DNA of 64,000 nucleotides from Butyricimonas muris (GCF_046365375.1 NZ_JBKEIT010000002.1:496001-560000), one strand, 5' to 3'; counted from the stretch's first letter, positions 25,924-36,011 are shown. Numbers and translations: made by a program. Notes: a model not told the origin generated them from the letters alone.

Positions 25924-26465
25924 GTATATCTGAAATAGAAATCAAATACTTTCTAAAGACAGTAATATGAATGTATTTGTTTACACTATTAGTAGCATAC
26001 CTGTGAACTTGTTGCAAAAATGGTCGAAAATGGTTGGTAAATTGGACGTATTAGGAGAATATAGACGTAGTTTGTGATAATGTAAGTTAATTTTGCGAGC
26101 TATTTATCATCCTTGTTGATTGGGAAGAATGCACTTATGCTTGAATTAGTAACGGATATTATTAAAGGAAAAGTATGACTGGTTACTACAGAAATCCCAT
26201 AGTAATCCTACCGAAGTCCTAAGGAAGACAGTTCTTGTGTGCGGCGAATGAATCGTTTTACTCCGGGGTTTCTATATTGGAGATAATAGGATCTCTACAA
26301 GATAAACGGAGGAAGACCGAAGGTAGGGTATGATTACGGTATTATTTGGGTATATCTTTATTGGGTTCTCTGTAGGTGATTGATTTTATCGGGGTATTTG
26401 GTAAATTTCCATTGGGGAATTACAAGGGTAGCATTGTGTAAAGGATTTGGGGTTCAAACAAACTC
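25924..26465. other. 542-bp intergenic region after the operon
   Basis: No gene or recognisable remnant found. The G+C content rises in parts (26200-26340), unlike the operon, which suggests this is the right junction of the A+T-rich insert. No tRNA, integrase or clear attachment repeat is visible. Confidence 0.4.
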
Positions 26466-26783
26466 TTATTTCTTTTCTTTTTCTCGTTTTTCTTTTGCTT
26501 TTCTTTTTGCTTCTTCTTTTGCATTTCGATATTCCTGTAAGCTGTTTGCTTCTTGGTAAGGGCGGGGGAAAAAGTCTGCGATGTCGCAGTCAAGAATTTT
26601 GGCAAGTTCGTTTAAATGATAAATGTTGTACTTTTCTTCATAATCTTCTGATTCGACTTGGGAAACAAATGTAGATGTGGAACTTAAGCCCATGCGATCC
26701 ATAATTTGTTCTTGTTTTATTCCTTTAGCTTTTCTGATTTCTTTTACTCGTTGGATAATGTATTTATCTATTGTTGTTCTCAT
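26466..26783 (-). CDS. XRE-family transcriptional regulator
   Basis: A 105-aa protein with a lambda-repressor-like helix-turn-helix in the first 70 residues (YIIQRVKEIRKAKGIKQEQ, FVSQVESEDYEEKYNIYHLN). It ends with a highly charged Lys/Glu tail. It is a paralogue of the next gene on the same strand (27141-27389), sharing the NIYHLNELAKILDC-x-x-x-DFFP-x-P pattern with NVDHLNDIAVILEC. A palindrome 45 bp upstream is a candidate operator. It may regulate itself or the nearby operons. Confidence 0.85.
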   Translation of the reverse strand: MRTTIDKYIIQRVKEIRKAKGIKQEQIMDRMGLSSTSTFVSQVESEDYEEKYNIYHLNELAKILDCDIADFFPRPYQEANSLQEYRNAKEEAKRKAKEKREKEKK

Positions 26784-27140
26784 GGTATAATTTTTTATAA
26801 AGAAAGGTTATAAACAGAATCGACATACTTCGTCACGACGAAGATTTTTGTTAAATTATTTGGAGGTGATTTTTCTAAACTATATCTTCGTGGTATTCTT
26901 GTTGAAGAATTTGAGAGTTCTAGGTTGTGTAATTGTGTTACTTGCGGAAAAGTGCAAAAGAATGGGTTTGAAGTAATATGTTAGTGGGAGAGGTGAACTT
27001 AATATGATTTGAGGTATTGGTAATAGACAAAATAGATATGGACATTATTCTAAAAATTCTAATTAAATCAAGACAATGAAAAAAGGACAATTTCTTATAA
27101 CTTATTTACTACTAGTAAATGTGAATTGTAGAAAAAATAT
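26784..27140. other. intergenic region between the two XRE genes
   Basis: Apart from the candidate operator at 26828-26843, no gene or structural signal is seen. The sequence immediately before both XRE genes shares ATTTTTTATAAAGAAA. Confidence 0.5.
26828..26843 (-). promoter_or_regulatory. palindrome upstream of the first XRE gene, candidate operator
   Basis: CTTCGTC and GACGAAG (7-bp perfect arms, 2-bp centre) 45 bp upstream of the XRE start. It is followed on the plus strand by a run of T, so a terminator for a plus-strand transcript is an alternative. Confidence 0.45.
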
Positions 27141-27389
27141 TTATTGTTTTCTTTTGTTACTTCTAAATGGTTTCTCTGGGAAAAAATCTCGTGTGGAACA
27201 TTCAAGAATGACGGCAATGTCATTTAAATGATCAACGTTATAGGCTTCGTCATATTCTGGATTTTCAATTTTGCTAATATATCGTTGATTGATATTGAGG
27301 CAATCCGCTAGATAACGTTGGCTAATTTTTAGTTTTAATCTGCGTTCTTTTACTTTTTGAGCAGTATATAACTCTATTTCCGATTTCAT
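27141..27389 (-). CDS. XRE-family transcriptional regulator (paralogue)
   Basis: An 82-aa helix-turn-helix protein (TAQKVKERRLKLKISQRYL, NINQRYISKIENPEYDEAYN). It is similar in sequence, length of the DNA-binding part and genomic orientation to the XRE gene at 26466-26783, and both look like tandem duplicates that diverged. It has no extended tail. Its upstream palindrome is different in sequence, so the two may bind different sites. Confidence 0.85.
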   Translation of the reverse strand: MKSEIELYTAQKVKERRLKLKISQRYLADCLNINQRYISKIENPEYDEAYNVDHLNDIAVILECSTRDFFPEKPFRSNKRKQ

Positions 27390-27799
27390 GGTTTCAATTT
27401 TTTATAAAGAAAAGAATAAATCGGCTTTCAAGTGAGGATATATATATCTTCACTTGAGGTAAAAACAAGAACTAAAGTGGGTGTTGTTGGGGATTATAAA
27501 TTAAATAATTCTCCGAATTAATTATAAATATATGATAAAATGAAATGAGAAATAATTTAAGTAAGTTTTTTATCCTTTTTGTATAGAAAAGAGGTGGGTA
27601 GTGATTTAACTAATAACAAATGAAATGAAAAAAAATTACGAAATTATGAATGATTGTAGATTAAAAGATTCTTCTTGAATGGAATGTTGCTATCGTGCAA
27701 ACGGAAAAATAAAATAGAGGGTGTATTCTATGCCTGAGAAACGTTGAATATCACCCCCTTGTGTAAATCAATTTTATTAATTAATTAACAATCAAAGTT
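27390..27799. other. intergenic region between the XRE gene and the SusC gene
   Basis: No gene. A 28-bp near-perfect palindrome is listed separately. A -7 box for the SusC gene is not clear. Confidence 0.5.
27429..27456. promoter_or_regulatory. 28-bp palindrome between XRE and SusC genes, candidate operator
   Basis: The segment CAAGTGA...GATATATATATC...TCACTTG is palindromic over all 28 bases except one G-T pair (27436/27449). It lies 40 bp upstream of the XRE start on the minus strand and 344 bp upstream of the SusC start. Confidence 0.55.
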
Positions 27800-30700
27800 A
27801 TGAAAAAAACTTATGACAGGAAAGTTTTTAAGCGAAAGTTACTACCTCGGAAGATGGCGGTAATCGTGATTATCCGGTTATTTATGGTTTTGCTGTTGGG
27901 ATTCCCGCTGTTGGCTAATGCCGGGGGGAGGGATTCAACCGGCGTGGAGAGTAAGGAGGTAAAGGGGAAAGTGACGGATGATAAAGGTGTGCCTTTGCCG
28001 GGAGTCACGGTACGTTTGGCGGGGACGCTGGTGGGGACTGCCACGGATGTGGATGGGAAGTTCAAGTTGTTACTGCCCGTGGACACGGCTACTCTGGTGG
28101 TTTCTTTTGTCGGGATGAAGACGGTGAGCGTGAAGTTGCCACGGTTAAAGAGTGGGGAGGTGTGGAAGGAACTTTCGATCGTGATGCAGGCGGACGAGGT
28201 GGAACTGGCGGACGTGGTGGTGACGGGAATCTTTACCCGCAAGAAGGAGAGTTTCACGGGATCGGCGTCCACGTACTCGGCAGCAGAATTGAAGACGATG
28301 GGAACGCAGAATGTGCTGCAAAGCCTGAAGACGTTAGACCCGGCTTTCGCGATTATCGAGGATAACCAGTTCGGCTCAGACCCGAACAGGTTGCCGAACA
28401 TGGAGATTCGGGGGAAGTCGAGTATGTTGGGGTTGAGGGATGAATTGGATGCCGACCCGAATCAGCCGCTTTTTATACTGGACGGTTTCGAGTCGACGTT
28501 GGTGGCAATTAATGATTTGGATATTAACCGGGTGGCGTCGATCACGATTCTGAAAGATGCGGCTTCGACAGCCATTTACGGGTCGAAGGCGGCAAACGGG
28601 GTGATCGTGGTGGAAACCGTGAAGCCGGAAGCGGGGAAATTGCAGGTAAGTTATAACGGGAACATGAATCTGTCGATGCCGGATTTGTCGAGTTATAATT
28701 TGATGAACGCTAGGGAGAAGTTGGAGTTCGAACGATTGGCGGGAAGGTATGAACCTGCGTCTTGGTCGGCGGTAAGCGAGGTGGAGATGAACGAGTTGTA
28801 TAACGAGAAGTTGAGGGCTATCGAGAGTGGCGTGGATACCTATTGGTTGGCAGAGCCTTTGCGGGTGGGGGTAAACCAAAAACATTCCCTGTACGTGCAG
28901 GGAGGTGAAGGAAATTTCCTGTTCGGGCTGGGAGCGGGATATAACGGGATTTCCGGTGTGATGGAAAAGTCCGACCGGAGTGTGATCAGCGGTAATATCG
29001 ATTTGATTTACCGGGTGTCGAAATTCCAGTTCTCGAATAAATTCTCGTTGACATCGACCGACTACAAGAACCCAATCGTGGCATTCAGTGAGTACGCGGC
29101 GGCGAATCCTTATTACAAGAAGTATAATGATTCGGGGACGGTGGATAAATGGTTGGAGAAAAATGATTTCTTTAAGGCATCAAACCCGTTATGGAACGCC
29201 AGTCAGAATAGCCGGGACGAGGGGAAGAACCTCTCGTTGAGTAATTATTTCATGGCGGAATATTTCCCCACGGCGGAGTGGCGGGTGCGTGCCCGGTTGG
29301 GGATTACTTACGGGAATGACGACACGGAGAAGTTTTATTCCCGGAATGATACCCGGTACGAGGACGTGGAGGCCATCAAGAAGGGGGAATACCGCTCGGC
29401 AAATACCCGGACGAATCAGGTGGAGGGGGAATTGAGTGTTACTTACGCGAAGTTGTTGGGAAAACACCGGGTGAATCTGGTGGCGGGTGGAAATGTTTTT
29501 AGCAATAAGTCGCTCACGCAAGGGTATTCGGCGCAAGGGTTCCCGGAGGGTGATTTTTCTTATCCCTCGTTCTCGAACGGTTACCCCGAAAACGGAACGC
29601 CCACTTATTACGAGTCCGTGTCCCGCTCGGTGAACGGGTATTTCAACACGGGGTATTCTTTTGACGACCGCTATTTGATGGATTTCAGTTTGCGCGCGAG
29701 CGGGTCGTCGGTTTTCGGTACCTCCCGGAAGTATAACACGACGTGGTCGGTGGGACTGGGATGGAATTTGCACAAGGAGAAGTTTATCATGAATCACGTG
29801 GGATGGATAGACTTGTTGAAGTTGAGGGCGTCGATCGGAAACCCGGGGAACCAGAGTTTTGATTCGGCACAGTCGTTGCTGACGTACTCGTTTCAATACG
29901 GGGCGATGAACTATTTCGGGCTGGGAGCCGTGTTGTCGCAGGTCGGGAACCCGGATTTGGAGTGGCAGATTACCGTGGACAAGAATATCGGGTTGGACGT
30001 GACGTTGTTCAACAAGCGATTTTCCCTGACGGCGGATTATTATTACAAGGTGACAGACCCGCTATTGATTAAGGTGAGTACCCCGCTTTCTTCCGGTACG
30101 CCGACGTACATGACGAATGCCGGGGAGCAGGTGTCGCAAGGTTTGACGGCTTCGGTGTCGTACTATATTTTCCAGAATTTCGCGGAGCGCTTCTCGTGGA
30201 TGATTCGGGCTAACGTGAGGACGCAGAAGAGCAAGATTGACAAGATCGGGAATAAGCTTTCCACGTTGAACGCCAGTGGAAAGGGGGCGAACACGGTGAG
30301 GTATTATGACGGGGCAGACCCGGATGATATTTGGGCGGTGAAGTCCGCGGGGATTGATCCCTCGAACGGGAAAGAGTTGTTTTATGCTAGGGATGGCAGT
30401 TATACTTATGATTTTTCCTATGACGACGAGGTGATTTGCGGGAATACCCGTCCCGACGTGGAGGGGGTGCTTGGTACCTCGTTGAACTGGAAAGGTTTGT
30501 CGGTGAGTCTGAATTTCCGTTACCAGATGGGGGCGGACGTGTTCAACGAGGCGTTGTACAGCAAGGTGGAGAATATCTCGAGGAGTGCCTTGAACCGGAA
30601 TCAAGACAAGCGTGCGCTGTACGAGCGTTGGCAGGAAGTGGGGGATATGGTGCGTTTCAAGGATATCGCCAGCGCGGAGAGTACCCCGATGTCTTCCCGT

Positions 30701-30910
30701 TTCGTGCAGAAGGAGAACGTGTTGACACTGGAATCGGTTTACGTGGGATACGAGTTCTATGACGGGTGGATCAAGAAGCTCGGGTTGAGTAGCTTGAAGA
30801 TACAGGCATCCGCGCGTGACGTGTTCCGGGCATCGACGATTCGGTCGGAGAGGGGTATAGCGTATCCCTTCGCGAGGAGTATGGAGGCAGGACTTTCGTT
30901 TAATTTTTAA
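27800..30910 (+). CDS. SusC/RagA-family TonB-linked outer membrane transporter
   Basis: A 1036-aa TonB-dependent receptor. A signal peptide (about 1-42) is followed by a carboxypeptidase-regulatory-like domain (GKVTDDKGVPLPGVTVRLAG, 56-125), a TonB-box-like region (about 132-145), a plug with GKSSMLG and the SusC signature TILKDAASTAIYGSKAANGV near 250-270, and a 22-strand-type barrel ending in Phe (AGLSFNF), as outer-membrane proteins do. It lacks the N-terminal STN domain seen in the second SusC of this window and has no sigma or anti-sigma gene beside it. It imports its substrate with the SusD partner encoded next. Confidence 0.92.
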   Translation: MKKTYDRKVFKRKLLPRKMAVIVIIRLFMVLLLGFPLLANAGGRDSTGVESKEVKGKVTDDKGVPLPGVTVRLAGTLVGTATDVDGKFKLLLPVDTATLVVSFVGMKTVSVKLPRLKSGEVWKELSIVMQADEVELADVVVTGIFTRKKESFTGSASTYSAAELKTMGTQNVLQSLKTLDPAFAIIEDNQFGSDPNRLPNMEIRGKSSMLGLRDELDADPNQPLFILDGFESTLVAINDLDINRVASITILKDAASTAIYGSKAANGVIVVETVKPEAGKLQVSYNGNMNLSMPDLSSYNLMNAREKLEFERLAGRYEPASWSAVSEVEMNELYNEKLRAIESGVDTYWLAEPLRVGVNQKHSLYVQGGEGNFLFGLGAGYNGISGVMEKSDRSVISGNIDLIYRVSKFQFSNKFSLTSTDYKNPIVAFSEYAAANPYYKKYNDSGTVDKWLEKNDFFKASNPLWNASQNSRDEGKNLSLSNYFMAEYFPTAEWRVRARLGITYGNDDTEKFYSRNDTRYEDVEAIKKGEYRSANTRTNQVEGELSVTYAKLLGKHRVNLVAGGNVFSNKSLTQGYSAQGFPEGDFSYPSFSNGYPENGTPTYYESVSRSVNGYFNTGYSFDDRYLMDFSLRASGSSVFGTSRKYNTTWSVGLGWNLHKEKFIMNHVGWIDLLKLRASIGNPGNQSFDSAQSLLTYSFQYGAMNYFGLGAVLSQVGNPDLEWQITVDKNIGLDVTLFNKRFSLTADYYYKVTDPLLIKVSTPLSSGTPTYMTNAGEQVSQGLTASVSYYIFQNFAERFSWMIRANVRTQKSKIDKIGNKLSTLNASGKGANTVRYYDGADPDDIWAVKSAGIDPSNGKELFYARDGSYTYDFSYDDEVICGNTRPDVEGVLGTSLNWKGLSVSLNFRYQMGADVFNEALYSKVENISRSALNRNQDKRALYERWQEVGDMVRFKDIASAESTPMSSRFVQKENVLTLESVYVGYEFYDGWIKKLGLSSLKIQASARDVFRASTIRSERGIAYPFARSMEAGLSFNF

Positions 30911-30916
30911 TAACAG

Positions 30917-32398
30917 ATGAGTATGAGATTACGAAATATAATTTGGAGTGGGTTGATGTTGGCGTGCAGTGTCGGGTGTGCCGATTTTCTGGACGTGCAA
31001 CCCAAGGACAAGCAATCGGAGAAACAGTTGTTCGCCACGAGAGGCGGGTATTATACAGCGGTGAACGGGATTTACAATAAGATGGCGTCCGCGGCTCTTT
31101 ACGGGAAGAATCTTTCTTACGAGTTGGTGGATGTGATATCGAAACGTTATCAGCCGCTGTCGGTGAACACGTATCTGACGGCGTTGAGCACGTTCGCTTA
31201 CACGGATAATTCGGTGGAAACGGAGTTGTCGAACACGTGGACGGCGGCTTATAACACGATATTGAATTGTAACGTGGTACTGGAGAATATCGACAAGAGC
31301 GAGGGGGTGTTGTCGACGGTGGAATCGCGGGTGCTGAAAGGGGAGATGCTTGCCGTGCGAGCCTTTTTGCATTTTGATATGTTGCGTTTGTTCGGTCCGG
31401 TCTATAAGCTCCAACCGCAAGCGGAATCAATCCCTTATAACGAGTCGTCGAAAGTGGTAGCCTTGCCATTGTTGCCTGCCGATTCGGTAATTCACGAGAA
31501 GATTTTGCGGGATTTGGACGAAGCGGAGGGTTTGTTGTCGGATAGTGATCCGGTTATCGCGGAGGGGCCTATGGCTTCCCTCGAGGAAGATCAAGACGTG
31601 TATTCGCGTTATCGCCAGTTGCGGATGAATTATTATGCCGTTCAGGCGTTGAAGGCAAGGGTGTACTTGTACGCGGGAGAACAGGCGAATGCTTTGGCTG
31701 CTGCCCGAAAGTTGCTGACGGACAAGAGGGTGGATGAACATTTTCCCGCGGTAGACCCGAACAAGCTTTTGGCAAACCAGACGAATCCCGATCGGGTGTT
31801 CTCGACGGAGGTGCTGGCGGGTATTTACAAGAAAGACAGGAAGGATATTTATACCGGTTATTTCAGCGCGGAACAAGCAGGGAATAATTACCTGCATCCC
31901 CGGAAAGATTTCGTGAACACGAATCTTTTCGCGGGAGAAACACAGGATTACCGTTTCCAGACGTGGTGGCAGATTGCTTCCGGGGTGGGAGAGAGCGGAC
32001 ACGTGCTTATCAAGTACAAGGGAATCGATCAGCCTAGCGGGACGACGGAAACGGAGTATTTCTATGCTGTTTTCATGTCATTGATTCGTTTGAGTGAGGT
32101 GTATTATATCGCGGCGGAATGTGAGCCCGTGTTGGCGGAACGGTACGAGTGGCTGAATCAAGCCCGTGCGCGGAGGGGATTGCCGAATTTGACGGCGGTT
32201 TCGGAAGATGATTTCATGAAACGGCTGCGGGGAGAGTATTTGCGGGAGTTTATCGGGGAAGGACAAATCTTTTTCATGTACAAGCGTTTGTATATTAATA
32301 TAAACAGTGACGAGAACGGGTATGATACCAGTACTTACGGGGCAAGGGAGGAACGTTACGTGTTGCCTGTGCCTTCCGGTGAAATTGCTAATCGTTAA
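30917..32398 (+). CDS. SusD/RagB-family substrate-binding lipoprotein
   Basis: A 493-aa surface lipoprotein partner of the SusC transporter. The lipobox GC is at residue 20-21 (VGCADFLDVQPKDK). The SusD alpha-helical TPR-like region is recognisable (GGYYTAVNGIYNKM; LKGEMLAVRAFLHFDMLRLFG near 136-156; the C-terminal RGEYLREFIGEGQIFFMYKR). The intergenic gap to SusC is 6 bp, so they are co-transcribed. Ligand unknown; the neighbouring DUF4843 and PKD-like proteins do not reveal it. Confidence 0.92.
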   Translation: MSMRLRNIIWSGLMLACSVGCADFLDVQPKDKQSEKQLFATRGGYYTAVNGIYNKMASAALYGKNLSYELVDVISKRYQPLSVNTYLTALSTFAYTDNSVETELSNTWTAAYNTILNCNVVLENIDKSEGVLSTVESRVLKGEMLAVRAFLHFDMLRLFGPVYKLQPQAESIPYNESSKVVALPLLPADSVIHEKILRDLDEAEGLLSDSDPVIAEGPMASLEEDQDVYSRYRQLRMNYYAVQALKARVYLYAGEQANALAAARKLLTDKRVDEHFPAVDPNKLLANQTNPDRVFSTEVLAGIYKKDRKDIYTGYFSAEQAGNNYLHPRKDFVNTNLFAGETQDYRFQTWWQIASGVGESGHVLIKYKGIDQPSGTTETEYFYAVFMSLIRLSEVYYIAAECEPVLAERYEWLNQARARRGLPNLTAVSEDDFMKRLRGEYLREFIGEGQIFFMYKRLYININSDENGYDTSTYGAREERYVLPVPSGEIANR

Positions 32399-32410
32399 AA
32401 GGATAAGATT

Positions 32411-33244
32411 ATGAAATGGAAAAATATATTATGGGGTGCGGGATTGTGTTTTATTTTGAGCGCTTGCGAGAAGCAGGATATCCCGTTTTTTACCACGGAT
32501 GATGCCGGAATTTATTTCCAACGGGTGACGAGTTATATTTACGGCAGTACCACGGAGTTTTACGCGGATTCGCTTTCTTATTCGTTCGTGTCGGCGCAAG
32601 CCTCGGCAGAGAGCGTGATGCTTGCGGCTACCGTGCGGACGATGGGAAAGGTGGTGGATTATGACCGTCCTTTCAAAGTGGTGGTAGACGAGGCGGGAAC
32701 GACAGCCGTGGAGGGGAAGCATTACGAGTTGGATCTGGATACGGTGGTGGTTCCGGCAGGAGCCAGTACGGCATCCGTGCGGGTGCGTTTTTACCGCACG
32801 GATGATTTGATGGAGAGAACGGTGCGTTTGGCTCTTCGCTTGGAGGATAACGAGTATTTCAAGTGTTATTTCCCGGAGTACAAGAACACGAGTGCTTATA
32901 CGGCGACAGGTGAGATGATTCACGGGGATGTGTTCGCTTTCTCGTTGAGCGAGATGTACACGGAGCCGAGTTACTGGTCGATGTTCGGGGGGAGCTTTTT
33001 CGGGGACTGGACTCCCAAGAAGTATCTGGTTGTTAACGCGGCTTGCGGTTTGACTCCCGCGGATTGGAGTAACGCGGGGTATGCCGGGGCTAAGGTGCAG
33101 TACGGTCGTTTTAGTTTTTTTGCCATGACCGTGCAGAAGTATTTGCAGGAACAAGCGGATGCCGGAACTCCGGTATCGGATTCGGACGGGAAGTATATGC
33201 AGCTTGCTCCTTCCTACGCGGTGGATTATTCCCGGTATGAATAA
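32411..33244 (+). CDS. DUF4843 domain lipoprotein
   Basis: A 277-aa lipoprotein (lipobox LSACEKQD, Cys19) followed by a beta-rich DUF4843-type domain (DAGIYFQRVTSYIYG near 31; SVRVRFYRTDDLMERTVRLALRLE near 118-142). Such proteins sit after SusD genes in Bacteroidales loci and are thought to bind substrate at the cell surface. It starts 13 bp after SusD and is followed by the PKD-like lipoprotein, an arrangement I know from other Bacteroidetes SusCD loci. Function beyond binding is not known. Confidence 0.82.
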   Translation: MKWKNILWGAGLCFILSACEKQDIPFFTTDDAGIYFQRVTSYIYGSTTEFYADSLSYSFVSAQASAESVMLAATVRTMGKVVDYDRPFKVVVDEAGTTAVEGKHYELDLDTVVVPAGASTASVRVRFYRTDDLMERTVRLALRLEDNEYFKCYFPEYKNTSAYTATGEMIHGDVFAFSLSEMYTEPSYWSMFGGSFFGDWTPKKYLVVNAACGLTPADWSNAGYAGAKVQYGRFSFFAMTVQKYLQEQADAGTPVSDSDGKYMQLAPSYAVDYSRYE

Positions 33245-33261
33245 TATTAAAAAATGATGTT

Positions 33262-34875
33262 ATGAAAATGAATCGTATTATATTGTTTTTGTTTGCTTTT
33301 TCCCTTTGTGCTTGTTTTGATGATAAGGGAAATTACGAGTACCACGAGGTGGCGGAAATAACTATCGAGAATATCCCGGAGGTGGTTGAGGTGTTGGGAA
33401 ATTCCGATCATATTGTCGTGAAACCGAAGATCGTTTCTTCGCTGGAAGGGGAGATCGGGGCGGATAACACTAATTTCGAATTCGGTTACAGGATCGAGAA
33501 AAAGTCCGGGGGCGTCATGGTGTCCGGGCAGAGATGGGTGGATTTGAACCCCTCGAAAACACTGGAGTTGGATACGTTGGCAGCTTTCGTGGCGGACACG
33601 TATATCGGGTGGTTTACCGTGACGGACAAGCGTTCGGGAATACAGGCTTCCGCTACTTTCGACATAAAGGTGTCGTCCCCGACCTATGAGGGGTGGATGG
33701 TGCTTTGTGACGAGGGGGAGGAAGAACGTGTGCGGATGGATATGATTTCGGTTATTTCCGCGGAGCGGATTATCCCGGCTTATGACCTGTTGGCGCCGTT
33801 GGGATTGCCGGATTTGAAGCATGCCAGAGGTATCGGTTTTTACCCGAATCTTTTTGCGAGTCCTAATGACGTGATATACGTGATGACGGGTGAGGGCACG
33901 TATAAGTTGGATCGGGAAACCTTCAAGACGGATGTTTCGTGGGATATCAATAATATTGATTTTATCATTCCTCCCGCGGATGAGCGTGTCGTGTGCTACA
34001 CGTCGGTGAATAACAGCAGTACGGCGGGAGCCTTGGCTTGCTTTTGCGTGACGGATGCAGGGAATGCTTACGCGCAAGTGCTGGGTTCTGCCGGGGCAGC
34101 TTTCGAGTATCCCGTGAATACTTCTGAACGGGGAAAAGCACCGGAATACAGGGTTGCCCCGTATGTCGGCGTGAGTATGGCTCGTCCGGGGAACGCATCG
34201 ACAGCTTTGCTGTATGACACGGATAACCGGAGGTTCGTGGGGTGGAAATACAATTACAGTGATGATGACGCGATGCAGACTTTAACCCCGTTGCCTGATC
34301 CGGAAAGCGGTTTGTTCAGTTTCAAGACTGGCATGGAGTTGGTACATATGGAGAGTACCCGTTATTCTAACGGATTGGTGTACGCGGTCTTGCAAGATGG
34401 CGGGGGAAGGCGTCGCGTTTACGGGATTAATATGTCCGGTAACGGTTTCGTGCAGGAAGTCAAGTACGAGAATATGGATGCTCCCGATTTTGATAAGGCA
34501 ACGGCTTTCGCTTTTCATTCCCAATTCCCGTATATGTTTTATGCCGTGGGGAATAAGGTGTATTTGCATAACTTGGGAACAAGCACGACTTACCCGATGA
34601 GTACGATTGCTTTGGGGGATCGTGAAGTGGTGACGATGTTGAAATTCAACCTGTATCGCCAATGTTCTTTAGGTCAGTTGAACAATCAGTCCGAAGAGTT
34701 TATGGCTCGGCAATATGAACTGATGGTTGCTTCCTATAACACGGATGCCCCGGATAATAACGGGGGCAAGTTAGGATTCTATCCGGTTGACGGGGTGAAT
34801 AATACCGTGACGAAACGGGTGGAATATGACGGTTTCGCGCGAATAAAAGATGTCGTGTATCGTGAGCGTCGATAG
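33262..34875 (+). CDS. PKD-like family lipoprotein
   Basis: A 537-aa lipoprotein: signal and lipobox SLCACFDD (Cys15), then the PKD-like family signature DDKGNYEYHEV. An immunoglobulin/PKD-like beta domain covers about residues 25-130, and a repetitive beta-strand region, possibly a propeller, the remainder (for example GWMVLCDEGEEERVRMDMIS and MFYAVGNKVYLHNLG). It is the fourth gene of the SusCD locus, followed by a strong terminator. It probably binds or presents the substrate at the surface; no enzyme motif is visible. Confidence 0.82.
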   Translation: MKMNRIILFLFAFSLCACFDDKGNYEYHEVAEITIENIPEVVEVLGNSDHIVVKPKIVSSLEGEIGADNTNFEFGYRIEKKSGGVMVSGQRWVDLNPSKTLELDTLAAFVADTYIGWFTVTDKRSGIQASATFDIKVSSPTYEGWMVLCDEGEEERVRMDMISVISAERIIPAYDLLAPLGLPDLKHARGIGFYPNLFASPNDVIYVMTGEGTYKLDRETFKTDVSWDINNIDFIIPPADERVVCYTSVNNSSTAGALACFCVTDAGNAYAQVLGSAGAAFEYPVNTSERGKAPEYRVAPYVGVSMARPGNASTALLYDTDNRRFVGWKYNYSDDDAMQTLTPLPDPESGLFSFKTGMELVHMESTRYSNGLVYAVLQDGGGRRRVYGINMSGNGFVQEVKYENMDAPDFDKATAFAFHSQFPYMFYAVGNKVYLHNLGTSTTYPMSTIALGDREVVTMLKFNLYRQCSLGQLNNQSEEFMARQYELMVASYNTDAPDNNGGKLGFYPVDGVNNTVTKRVEYDGFARIKDVVYRERR

Positions 34876-34900
34876 GTGACGTGGTGATTATTATGCTCGG

Positions 34901-34935
34901 GAGAGGGGAACGTGTGCGTTCCCCTCTCTGTTTTT
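34901..34935 (+). terminator. rho-independent terminator of the first SusCD operon
   Basis: GAGAGGGGAACG (34901-34912), TGTG loop, CGTTCCCCTCTC (34917-34928), followed by TGTTTTTC. A 12-bp perfect stem, 26 bp after the stop codon. Confidence 0.85.
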
Positions 34936-34968
34936 CAGAACTTCCAGAACGATGCTTGACCCCGAAGG

Positions 34969-35994
34969 TCATCCGTTCTGTCTGGACACGGAAGAGGCGG
35001 AGTAAAGACCGGGGGTGGTATGAAATTGTTTATGAAAGAATTTGTTGAATGCACTTTGACTCTCGAATCCTAGCAAAAAAGCAATCTCTGTGAAAGGTAC
35101 TTTTTCCCTGATGTATTCTTGGGCTAAATCCATTCGTAGGTTATTTAATATCTGTTGGTATGATGTGCCTTCCGATTTTAATTTGCGTTGCATGTTTCTT
35201 TCACTCATGTTGAATTTTTCAGCCACGCGTTTGAAAGATAAATCGGTATTTGAAAGGTTATGCATGAGATAGCGGCGAACTGTTCTTGCCAAACTATTGC
35301 TTTGCTCCGTATCCATTTGTTTTATCTCGTGCATGTAGTCCTCGAAGACGGGATATAATGATTTGTTTCCTGTAATGATGGGTAAATCCAGTACCGAACG
35401 CTTGAAAGCGAGAGATAGCTTGTCTCGATTAAACTCTATCGGGCAATATAGAAACTCTTCGAGTTTGTCAATCGAGCCTTCCTTGGGGTATATCGAGTGA
35501 GCCCGCGAGGGATATAAATATCTTCCCGTGAAACTATACGCGTATTGAAGCGAAATGCCGTATTGCATCTCCATCCATTGCCTAGAAGCTATCGGGTATA
35601 GTTGAGCGAATTCACGATTCATTGATATTTCAAAAAAGAAATAATCGTTGTCCTCCCTGTTCGTGTAGGTTAGAATATCATTAGCCGTGAGGTCGAGAGG
35701 TGCGGGATTCTCGAAAATCTCCCGGACATTTTTACTGCGGTTATAAATATTGTACATACTGCCGATTAAGACAAAGGGTAATAAAAATCCTGTTTCTAAG
35801 CCTATTCTGTTATTGCCGCTTTGTTTTACCACGTGTTCCAAGTATAATCCCAGTATGTTCGCGTCAATTTTTGTTGTCGGGTTTAGCAATGTATCTTGGT
35901 TAAACTTTCTTTGTGCGAATAACTTGGAAAATTCCGCTGTGGGCGTTTGAAATTGCTTGATGAGTATATTCAATAAACCTGCCGATATATACAT
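34969..35994 (-). CDS. AraC family regulator with arabinose-binding-like N-terminal domain
   Basis: A 341-aa regulator. The N-terminal 200 residues resemble the Arabinose_bd (PF12625) domain of OruR/ArgR-type activators (LGLYLEHVVKQSGNNRIGLETG, near 49-70). The C-terminal helix-turn-helix pair is RVAEKFNMSERNMQRKLKSEGTSY and FTEIAFLLGFESQSAFNKFFHKQF followed by TTPGLY. It is divergent from a small membrane protein gene, 94 bp away, with -7/-33 boxes in between. The target is not known; the membrane protein is a candidate. Confidence 0.86.
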   Translation of the reverse strand: MYISAGLLNILIKQFQTPTAEFSKLFAQRKFNQDTLLNPTTKIDANILGLYLEHVVKQSGNNRIGLETGFLLPFVLIGSMYNIYNRSKNVREIFENPAPLDLTANDILTYTNREDNDYFFFEISMNREFAQLYPIASRQWMEMQYGISLQYAYSFTGRYLYPSRAHSIYPKEGSIDKLEEFLYCPIEFNRDKLSLAFKRSVLDLPIITGNKSLYPVFEDYMHEIKQMDTEQSNSLARTVRRYLMHNLSNTDLSFKRVAEKFNMSERNMQRKLKSEGTSYQQILNNLRMDLAQEYIREKVPFTEIAFLLGFESQSAFNKFFHKQFHTTPGLYSASSVSRQNG

Positions 35995-36011
35995 GCTTTG
36001 TCGCTTTTGGA

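Noticed and set aside
13466..26465. Prophage or integrative element
   Set aside because: No integrase, transposase, relaxase, capsid or terminase gene is visible and no attachment repeat was found at the borders.
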